DNA from: Chrysochromulina tobinii
Taxonomy: Eukaryota > Haptophyta > Prymnesiales > Chrysochromulinaceae
Direction: 5' to 3'
Assembly: GCA_001275005.1 (NCBI GenBank)
Contig: JWZX01001378.1
Location: 1-19,096, forward strand
DNA: 19,096 nucleotides
Positions within the stretch are counted from its first letter, which is position 1. Each line of letters starts with the position of its first letter. The notes under the pieces are model-generated. The model was not told the origin of the DNA and made no database searches. It worked only from the letters and a program-made list of their open reading frames with translations. A program made the position numbers and the translations under genes. Positions 1 to 6,806 of the stretch are shown one piece after another.

Positions 1-800
1 GCCGCCCTCGCCGCCGCCGCCTCCCCGCCTCCGCCCTCGCCTCCTCCTCCTTCGTCGCCTCCATCGCCACCCCTCCATCGCCTCCGCCTCCGTGCCCCCC
101 CGCCTCCCCCCCGCCGCCCTCGCCCCCACCCGCCCCTCCGAGCGTGACCCTGACGCCCAACATGATCGTGCACAGCACCATGACCACCATCGCAGTGAGC
201 GGGATCACCAGCAATGGTAACCACCTCGTCTTCCTACCTTCCGGCTCCCGTAGCTGCGCAGGCGCAGCCTTCGCGCGTGCCACGCAGTTGGGCGACACGA
301 TCAGCAACGGCGCCATCTCGGTCCAGCTTTCCACCACCGGTCTCTATAAGACCTGCCTCTCAACGCTAGCGAACCCCGCGCTCGATGAACACTTTGAGTA
401 CCTGTCGGCCACGCAGCTGTTTGTCATGAACGGATCTCCACTGCCGCCCTCACCGCCTCCGCCCTCGCCCTCACCACCGCCGCCGCCCTCGCCGCCTCCG
501 CCATCGCCCCCACCGCCGCCACCCTCGCCTCCACCTGCGCCACCACCAATGACATGCGGCCCTGGCACCTACTCCAACTCTATCACCCATCAGTGCGAGA
601 TCGCGTGCGGCCCAAGCAACGGCCGGCGCATGGACACGGAGGTGCTGCTCGACACCGCAGTTGACGTGCAGATCCTTGGCGGCCGGCTGCGCGACGTGAG
701 CAGCTACCTCGAGGAGCATCCGGAGGATTTTGCGAGCATCAAGGACGAGGAGCTCCGCTCACGACTCAGGCAGCTTTTTGGGCAGCCGGCGCTCGCATAA
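1..800 (+). CDS. Pro-rich extracellular protein, 3' part (5' end outside window)
   Basis: The frame ending at the TAA at 798-800 is open back to the window edge, so this is the C-terminal part of a longer protein. It contains a Ser/Pro linker (about 70-140), a globular segment of about 95 residues with two Cys (about 144-430), a second SPPPP linker (about 437-548), then a short Cys-containing segment (CGPGTY...CEIACG) and an acidic helical tail ending LFGQPALA. The SPPPP linkers are typical of hydroxyproline-rich surface or wall proteins of algae. I do not recognise the globular domain. In the first 75 bases the SPPP pattern moves between frames, which suggests small indels or assembly errors. 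The next gene starts without an ATG only 18 bases on. A GTGAGC donor at 696 could splice out the stop and join this to the receptor kinase, so it may be that gene's ectodomain rather than a separate gene. Confidence 0.6.
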   Translation, partial: RPRRRRLPASALASSSFVASIATPPSPPPPCPPASPPPPSPPPAPPSVTLTPNMIVHSTMTTIAVSGITSNGNHLVFLPSGSRSCAGAAFARATQLGDTISNGAISVQLSTTGLYKTCLSTLANPALDEHFEYLSATQLFVMNGSPLPPSPPPPSPSPPPPPSPPPPSPPPPPPSPPPAPPPMTCGPGTYSNSITHQCEIACGPSNGRRMDTEVLLDTAVDVQILGGRLRDVSSYLEEHPEDFASIKDEELRSRLRQLFGQPALA

Positions 801-817
801 GGCAAGCGACCGTCGGC

Positions 818-3214
818 GTGTTCCATTTGCCTACTCCTGCATCTTCCTCCGCAGCATCGTCGCCTGCACGCGAGCTGCATCCCAACCTCCGCCGCCTGCA
901 GAGCGGCCTGAGCACGTGCCAGGCGGTGGCGCGTCAGTCATTCTGTCAGCCGCCCAGTGCACCACCATCTCCGTCGCCACAGCCGCCGTCGCCGCAGCCG
1001 CCGTCGCCGTCGCCGCCACCGCCTTCACAACCTCCCTTACCGCCGCCACCATCACCGCCGCCGCCCTCACCGCCACCGTCACCACCTCCCTCACCGCCAC
1101 CGTCACCACCTCCCTCACCACCTCCGCCATCGCCGCCACCAGCTTCGCCATCACCATCACCGCCGCCGCCCTCACCGTCCCCACCATCGCCGCCACCGCC
1201 ATCTCCACCGCCCTCACCACCTCCGCCATCTCCACCACCGCCCTCGCCACCACCGTCATCGCCGCCTCCACCCTCGCCGCCGCCGCCCTCCCCTCCGCCA
1301 TCATCACCGCCGCCGCCATCAACACCTCCACCCTCGCCGCCGCCGCCCTCGCCCTCGCCGCCACCGCCCTCGCCGCCGCCATCACCGCCGGCGATGAGCG
1401 TCGTGAAGTTCACCCTCGAGCTCGCCGGTGACGTTTCCCTTTTTACCCCAAGCGTGCGGGCTGATATGAAGAGCGCAATCGCGGCGAGGGCAAGTGTCGA
1501 CCCATCGGCTGTGGAGGTGGCCTTATCGCCGGGCAGCGTCATCGCCGACGTGAGCATCCAGACGCCCACGGCGACGGCAACCTCGGTTCAGTCGACGATG
1601 GCCAGCGCGACGAGCAGCCCGAGCAGCGCGACCGCCATGCTCGCGAGCGTCAATGGCATCTCGATCGCCGTGCTCACAGTCGTGACGCCGCCTACAATTG
1701 CAAACGTCGCACCGCCACCACCGCCACTGCTGATCGGTGCATTGGCAGTGGCAGCTGAGACAAGCGGCTCCATCGATATCATCATCGGCGTCGTCGTCGG
1801 TGTGATCATCACTGTGGTCCTTTCCCTGGTCTTCATGTGCCGTCGTCGTCGTCTCAACGATAACAAGGCACCAAAGAGCGGACAGGCCATGAAAGTGGAT
1901 GAGAAGGCGACCAAGAGGGCCGAAGCTCAGAAAGCAGAGGCTGAGAGGGACGAGAATCGCGCGAACCCGATCTCCTCGAAGCGCTCACAGTCATCGCGCT
2001 CGAAGCCACCGCGCTCACCACCACCGCCCCCTCCACTACCAGAGGGAAGCGGCACTGAGATGTCGAGCGTGGTAGGAGGCTCGATGCACGTGGTCAACCT
2101 CGTGAGCTGGAAAGAACTGGTTCTGAAAGAAAGACTCGGAGCGGGCAGCTTCGGCGAGGTGCGTGAGGCCATGTACAACTCGACCCCATGCGCCATCAAG
2201 AGCCTACGGGAGGCGACCAGGCCGGCGGCACTGCAAGAGCTCCTGAATGAGTTTGAGCTCACGATGCGCCTGTACCACCCGAATGTGCTCCTCACCATGG
2301 GCATCGCACACGACGACGGGAAGACGGGCATTCTGATGGAGCTCATGCCCGCCTCATTGCTGGATGTGCTTCACCACCACCGGCAGCGCGAGCAGCTCGC
2401 CACGTGGGAGGCATCCCTCGTCCTCATCGCCCTCGATGTGGCCAAGGGCATGGCGCACCTACAAGCGAAGGACGTGGTCCATCGCGACCTGAAGCCTGGC
2501 AACGTGTTACTCACGGAGCACTGGGTCGCCAAGGTGGCTGACTTTGGCACCGCACTCACCAAGTACGCCGGGCAGGCGGAGGGGGCCACGGGCACGCCGC
2601 CCTACATGGCTCCGGAGTTCATTGCGCTCACCTCGGGCGCAAAAGCCAAGCCAACCGACGTGTGGAGCTTTGGGTGCATGCTCGCACACATGGGGACGCG
2701 ATCCATACCGTACAGCCATGTGCCACTGCCTTCGAAGGACACTATGCATGCGCTCTTGGCGATCATCGTAAAAGGTCAAGCGACCCCGCTCGACCAGCTG
2801 CGCAACGTGGCCGGCTGCCCACCCGGTATCCTCGAGCTTGCCACCCGGTGCCTTCAGACCGATCCTGTTCAACGGCCTGCGTTCCCTTCTATTGTGGACG
2901 AACTCCTGCGCCTGAAGAGCAGCGTGCGCGCTTTGCGCCCCTCAACGCAGCTGCGTCGAGCTGATGTCATTAGACAGTCGGGCGCAGCTGCGGCGGAAAC
3001 CTTCATCTCGGCGGCCTGCTGCGCACCAACCGATACCTCGGCGACCTCCATCGCTCCAACCTATACCTTGGCAACCTACAGCGCTCCATTCGCTCCACCC
3101 TATAGCTCGGCGACACTGCCGGAGGGCCATGCCACATTGATCGAGGGGTTCATCAGCTCTGCGCGCGCTGCCCTTTTCACTGTCCAGGCCGATGACAGCC
3201 GCGTTGATGCATAA
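818..3214 (+). CDS. Receptor-like TKL-type protein kinase with SPPPP ectodomain
   Basis: The frame encodes up to 798 residues (numbered here from 818). Residues about 45-190 are an almost pure SPPPP tract. About 193-310 is a Ser/Thr/Ala/Val-rich SEA-like ectodomain (VDPSAVEVALSPGSVIADV), of a kind often seen in algal surface proteins. About 322-345 is one hydrophobic span followed by CRRRR, giving an outside-to-inside topology. The kinase domain runs about 431-705: glycine loop GAGSFGEV, Lys461 (CAIK), HRDLKPGN with Asp557, DFG with Asp575 and APE at 598-600. All key residues are present, so it is predicted active. The style is TKL (Raf/MLK-like). The tail holds imperfect APT/TY-rich repeats. 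No ATG lies in frame before 1394, inside the linker end, and GTG at 818 is unlikely in a eukaryote. The true 5' end is therefore probably an upstream exon, possibly the preceding gene. Ligand and targets are unknown. Confidence 0.85.
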   Translation: MFHLPTPASSSAASSPARELHPNLRRLQSGLSTCQAVARQSFCQPPSAPPSPSPQPPSPQPPSPSPPPPSQPPLPPPPSPPPPSPPPSPPPSPPPSPPPSPPPPSPPPASPSPSPPPPSPSPPSPPPPSPPPSPPPPSPPPPSPPPSSPPPPSPPPPSPPPSSPPPPSTPPPSPPPPSPSPPPPSPPPSPPAMSVVKFTLELAGDVSLFTPSVRADMKSAIAARASVDPSAVEVALSPGSVIADVSIQTPTATATSVQSTMASATSSPSSATAMLASVNGISIAVLTVVTPPTIANVAPPPPPLLIGALAVAAETSGSIDIIIGVVVGVIITVVLSLVFMCRRRRLNDNKAPKSGQAMKVDEKATKRAEAQKAEAERDENRANPISSKRSQSSRSKPPRSPPPPPPLPEGSGTEMSSVVGGSMHVVNLVSWKELVLKERLGAGSFGEVREAMYNSTPCAIKSLREATRPAALQELLNEFELTMRLYHPNVLLTMGIAHDDGKTGILMELMPASLLDVLHHHRQREQLATWEASLVLIALDVAKGMAHLQAKDVVHRDLKPGNVLLTEHWVAKVADFGTALTKYAGQAEGATGTPPYMAPEFIALTSGAKAKPTDVWSFGCMLAHMGTRSIPYSHVPLPSKDTMHALLAIIVKGQATPLDQLRNVAGCPPGILELATRCLQTDPVQRPAFPSIVDELLRLKSSVRALRPSTQLRRADVIRQSGAAAAETFISAACCAPTDTSATSIAPTYTLATYSAPFAPPYSSATLPEGHATLIEGFISSARAALFTVQADDSRVDA
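960..1392 (+). repeat. SPPPP-encoding low-complexity C-rich tract
   Basis: This is about 430 bases of CCN/TCN triplets with very few G on the top strand. It encodes a continuous (S)PPPP tract in the receptor kinase. The complementary strand is rich in GGCGG and GGTGG, so quadruplex formation and replication slippage are plausible. The lack of stop-forming triplets leaves several other frames open here; they have Ala/Thr-, His/Arg- or Gly-rich composition and are treated as shadows. Confidence 0.9.
3020..3120 (+). repeat. Imperfect direct repeats in the kinase C-terminal tail
   Basis: Related blocks recur, of the form GCnCCAaCC(g/t)ATAcCTyGGCgACC followed by a short spacer, starting near 3024, 3051 and 3095, with a short GCTCCATTC block between. 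They encode Ala-Pro-Thr/Pro and Thr/Ser-Ala-Thr motifs. The divergence between copies suggests an old expansion rather than recent slippage. Confidence 0.55.
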
Positions 3215-3660
3215 CATGATGCGTGCATACTCAAGAGTAAGTTGCAAGTTGACCAATATATGGGGATGACCAAGTATTTGTGAATCTGGAGATCTGGCCG
3301 TGAGGTGTGACGTGCGAATTGCGCGAGGTGCTCTGAGCGACAGAGATTGTATCCGGGAAAAGGAATTGCGTAGGGGCGCGTCGAGGGGCGCGTAAGTCCC
3401 TACGGGGCCTGACTGTGGTTAAGACTGTGGTATGAGGTACCACATGGCACGCATCGCGTGAGCCATGGGTATGAACGAGTTATGCACGATTGCGAGTAGA
3501 GGACGAGTAGAGTGCGTCCGAGGGCCGGCGTGTGACCGTGAGAGGCGTGTCTTGATGAGAGGTGTGAGGATCGAAGTAGCCACGCCTTATGATGGTCAGA
3601 GTCGTTGTTCATAGTTGTTGATTAGCATGAATACCTCCTGATGACGGTGGGCTAGGCCGC

Positions 3661-3717
3661 CGCGCGAGTTTCGTTATTGGCGAAACCGAGTTTCGTCAGC
3701 CGTTGACGTCTCGCGCG
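3661..3717. repeat. Nested inverted repeat
   Basis: CGCGCGAG (3661-3668) is the exact reverse complement of CTCGCGCG (3710-3717). Inside lies a smaller hairpin, GTTTCG-TTATTGG-CGAAAC, and a second GAGTTTCG copy. This could be a folded RNA element, a degraded foldback element, or chance in GC-rich DNA. Confidence 0.55.
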
Positions 3718-4022
3718 TGGCTGTGGGCCTCACCGTATGCAACCCCGGGCAGGACCTGTAGTCCCCACGGACACGGTGCAACCACCTCGCCTGGCTGGCG
3801 TGTGGACCGTGGCGGACGCCTGTCATGCCCGCGGTTACAATCTTGACAAAATCTAGACGCTATCACAGCATGTATATGTACCCGTACCCCCTATCATGCA
3901 ACACAGGTGCGGCGAGGAAGGGTGAGGGCGATTGATTGACTGAGGCGAGAGACGCTGGGCTGACTCCATCGAAAGGGCGGATGATTCTGATCTACGGTGG
4001 CTCTGGTTTCGTCGACTCTTGA

Positions 4023-4051
4023 AACGGTAAGCGCGAGCGCGGCTTACCGTT
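4023..4051. repeat. Perfect 10-bp stem, 9-base loop
   Basis: AACGGTAAGC (4023-4032) pairs perfectly with GCTTACCGTT (4042-4051) around the loop GCGAGCGCG. It stands alone between two convergent genes, where a 3'-end or RNA-processing role is possible but not shown. Confidence 0.65.
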
Positions 4052-4567
4052 CCTCCGAACGCGCAAGACATAGCAGCTGCGGGGGGGGGGCGGCAGTCGC
4101 CAGACGCCACGCGCGCACCAGGAGGTTACGTTGTCGTGTTGTACGTGTTGAGGGTTGAGTTTTCGATTGAATACCATGTCCTACTTCGCGGAGGAAGGGT
4201 CGAAGGGATTCACCGTAATTCACCGCGCGAGGCAGCGCGAGTAGAGGACTAGAGGTGTTGGCGTAGCGGGAATCAGCCCCCGCAGGTCTGTGAGTCGTGT
4301 GGACAGTCAAGTTGTATTCTTGAACTTGTACGATGTCAGATTTATCATGTGGAAACCCTACTGCGACCTTTAAGATCTAATTGGTATAGGTCCCCTAGCT
4401 AGACCTAGACCGGATGGGCGTTGAGATGGGCGTCGGAGGGGGAGATCGAAGCGGGGGAGATTGGCAGTCGAGACACGTAAGCACATACGGTCACGTCATT
4501 GCGTAGCTCATGTAAGAATGCCATGAACACTATGTTTAGTGTGCCAGAAAAGTGAGCTGATGGACGT

Positions 4568-6592
4568 CTACTGCGGACGCTCAAAGCTCGCCAGCGCTTC
4601 CATGGTCCACAGCAGCAAAGTGTCAGTGCGCACGCGGTACCGCACGACCCGTGACTCGGTAGCCAGCGAATTTGAACGCTGCGCCGCCAGCTGGTGTGGC
4701 CAGGGCATCGTTGCATCGATGTTCACCCCGGGCACATTCTCGTGAATCCAGATATATACGTACATGCCTCGCCGTACGAGGCCGGCTGCGGGATGCGACG
4801 TCGTGCGCTCGCCGACCGTCTGGCAATGGATAAGTGGGCGTGGCTCCGACCACCGAATGCCATCAATAGAGAAGGCTAGACAGATGCAGCCGCTGCCGTG
4901 GTGCACAACCGGGAAGAGGGCTAGCAGGGAGCCGCTGTGAACCGGATTAGCTTGAACCGCAAAAAAGTACACGTCGCCGCGGGAGGGTCTGTAACCGTTG
5001 AGCTGAAGAAGCTGGAATGGTGCCCAGCTAATGCCATCTTCCGAAGAGGTCACCTGCACAAACCGCTGCCCGTGCTTGCCCAAGTTGGCACGCGCGTAGA
5101 GCCAAAAGCGGCCAACAAAGTACGCGAGCGATAGTCGGCCATCGTACTCACAAACACCCCGAGTAATCCATGGCAGCAATTCCGGTTCACGGCGCTCGTG
5201 GCATCCTGGTTGACGGCCGCTGAGCACCATGCGTGGATTGACCCATGTGCTGCTCTCCGCCTTCAACCCGGCTGGCAGCTTCGCTCGACCCGAAGTTGTG
5301 CTAACAGCAAGCTGGACAGCCTTGCCGTCACCATCAAGGCGATAGTGGATGCCGGCGGTGGACCTGCTCATCCATATGCCGCGCTCCCGCGGATCGGCCG
5401 GCCTGCATCCAGGCTGGTTGCGGGCAAAGATTCTGCAGCCGCGGTCGCGCCCACCCGCAAAATAGTAGGAACCGTTCAGGAAGAGAATGGCCAAGTTGTG
5501 CGTTGCTTTACCAGGTGCCCACATGGACGGCAGGACAAGCTCTGGGGCACCCCGGAAGTGCACGCCGTCGGCACTGCGCAGCGATCCGACCCACGTCTCC
5601 GTCACGTCGTCCTTGAACACGAGGCACAGCTCGTTTCCGCACGGCACAAACGATATGTAGCGCCAACTGCGCAGCAGCGCTATCTGCGCCGTTGCATTTG
5701 CATCGGCACCTGGTCCAGGGCGCGGACTTGGCCGACGCCAGTGGGGTGGCGCTGACCACTTCAAAGGCTTTGGCGCAACACCATTTAGCAGTGGCGCGCC
5801 GCGGCGTGTGCAAATGGTTGGCTCGCTCGAAATGGAGGCGACACACAGCACCGCCTTGCCCTGACTGCTGTAGCTCGGCCTCGAGCTCACACACGTCGAA
5901 TTGGTGAGCCACGCCGCGTTTACGAGCTCAGCCCAGCGTGACTGCCAGCAAGTGGCCCGTTGCGTACACTGCTCTCTGACCAGGCAGTCCCGTCGCTTGC
6001 ACGCATGCCGACCTGCAGGTGGTACACGAAAGCGGAAGCACACGCCACCAACGAGATACTCTTCGGCTATGCCACCAGCGCACTGCGTGCCGCTCATCAG
6101 AACGACAGTGCGAAGCCTTCTTCGCAACTTGAGCGCCTGGGAGAGGCCAACAACAACGCCCTGCCGCTCCTCCGCAGTGCTGCGGTCAGCATCGATTGCG
6201 AGGACATCACAGCTCAGCCCGGTCGGTGGCTGTGCGGATCCATCAAAGAGACCATACAATGTGTCGTTCAGTGGCCGGAAGCGCAACCGCCCTGCAAACC
6301 ATTTTTTGATGGTTGCGCGTTCCTCCTGATTGGAGGCGAGTGACACGACTGTTGCACCGGGATAGCTGCAGTTCAACACTTGAAGTGTCCGCCTCGATGG
6401 GCGGTTGAGTATGCATACGACGGTATCGTGCGGTGATTCGATCGCGTGCAGCTCCGCTGCCAGACGTACGACTGCTCGCGGCAATTTCTCCACGCCTATG
6501 CAGGCCATTCGGCATGACCGGTTCCGAGTTCGCCCCACCACGCGCACGTCCGGATTTGGAGACTTGACGAAACCCGAGGCCGGCATTCCCAT
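4568..6592 (-). CDS. Methyltransferase-like domain fused to GH32/43-type beta-propeller
   Basis: A 674-residue single-exon protein starting at ATG 6592. Residues about 40-190 follow the strand order of a class I SAM methyltransferase: a first strand near DTVVCIL (56-62), PGATVVSLA (78-86), CDVLAIDAD (128-136) and TVVLMSG (162-168). The glycine motif expected after the first strand reads NRPSR, so SAM binding is doubtful. Residues about 200-235 are Cys-rich. From about 305 to 670 there are repeated propeller-blade signatures (SLRSADGVHF, MSRSTAGIHY, TSSEDGISW, SIDGIRWSEP), with CEYDGRLSL and FWLYARANLG, as in five-bladed glycoside hydrolase/sialidase-like proteins. I cannot assign the catalytic acids. 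A role in glycan processing of surface or secretory material is inference. There is no obvious signal peptide at this start; an upstream exon is possible because the frame stays open to an AG at 6605-6606. Its ATG overlaps the stop of a tiny upstream frame. Confidence 0.75.
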   Translation of the reverse strand: MGMPASGFVKSPNPDVRVVGRTRNRSCRMACIGVEKLPRAVVRLAAELHAIESPHDTVVCILNRPSRRTLQVLNCSYPGATVVSLASNQEERATIKKWFAGRLRFRPLNDTLYGLFDGSAQPPTGLSCDVLAIDADRSTAEERQGVVVGLSQALKLRRRLRTVVLMSGTQCAGGIAEEYLVGGVCFRFRVPPAGRHACKRRDCLVREQCTQRATCWQSRWAELVNAAWLTNSTCVSSRPSYSSQGKAVLCVASISSEPTICTRRGAPLLNGVAPKPLKWSAPPHWRRPSPRPGPGADANATAQIALLRSWRYISFVPCGNELCLVFKDDVTETWVGSLRSADGVHFRGAPELVLPSMWAPGKATHNLAILFLNGSYYFAGGRDRGCRIFARNQPGCRPADPRERGIWMSRSTAGIHYRLDGDGKAVQLAVSTTSGRAKLPAGLKAESSTWVNPRMVLSGRQPGCHERREPELLPWITRGVCEYDGRLSLAYFVGRFWLYARANLGKHGQRFVQVTSSEDGISWAPFQLLQLNGYRPSRGDVYFFAVQANPVHSGSLLALFPVVHHGSGCICLAFSIDGIRWSEPRPLIHCQTVGERTTSHPAAGLVRRGMYVYIWIHENVPGVNIDATMPWPHQLAAQRSNSLATESRVVRYRVRTDTLLLWTMEALASFERPQ

Positions 6593-6603
6593 TAACTTCC
6601 CAT
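6592..6603 (-). promoter_or_regulatory. Four-codon upstream frame overlapping the start (TAATG)
   Basis: On the minus strand ATG-GGA-AGT-TAA (6603 to 6592) ends with a TAA whose last A is the first base of the propeller gene's ATG. If the transcript includes it, translation of the main frame would need leaky scanning or reinitiation. The feature disappears if the real start lies in an upstream exon. Confidence 0.4.
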
Positions 6604-6702
6604 CCTAATAGCGCGTCGGGGTGTATTGCGCATACTACTTGTACAAGAGTCCTCCACACCTTGCTTAATATCTGTGTATGGTACCTTGGTAGATGCAAGA
6701 TG

Positions 6703-6731
6703 GTACGGCCCCGCAGGGCCAACGGCCGTAC
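6703..6731. repeat. 8-bp inverted repeat between two minus-strand genes
   Basis: GTACGGCC (6703-6710) and GGCCGTAC (6724-6731) form a perfect stem around a 13-base loop. It sits in the 214-base spacer downstream of the pseudokinase gene and upstream of the propeller gene, a place where 3'-end or promoter elements would lie. No function is assigned. Confidence 0.45.
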
Positions 6732-6806
6732 TGACGCAGTACATTGTAACGGCGCCCCGACGCGAGACTGCTCTCTCGAACTCGATCACTCTGACTCTCG
6801 ACCGAA

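Larger units (their letters stand above)
3215..4567. other. Intergenic region without a supported gene
   Basis: About 1.35 kb between the 3' ends of two convergent genes. The short open frames here (under 105 codons) lack domains or a consistent composition, and I could not fold a tRNA from any part. It holds a G10 run at 4081-4090 and several inverted repeats: GTGGTA/TACCAC at 3427-3443, the cluster at 3661-3717, the stem at 4023-4051, and TAGGTC/GACCTA at 4387-4407. Base composition is more balanced than in the flanking coding sequence. A non-coding RNA cannot be excluded by eye. Confidence 0.6.

Noticed and set aside
344-1569. Several open frames on both strands through the Pro-rich tracts (Gly-rich, Ala/Val-rich, His/Arg-rich products)
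   Set aside because: They are by-products of a C-rich, stop-poor repeat. The SPPPP frame joins directly to recognisable domains, the others do not.
3853-4310. Short minus-strand frames in the spacer
   Set aside because: Under 90 codons, no domain, overlapping one another in different frames and crossing hairpins and a G10 run.
3215-4567. tRNA, rRNA or CRISPR array in the long spacer
   Set aside because: No cloverleaf with a T-loop consensus, no rRNA-like block and no regularly spaced direct repeats were found by eye.
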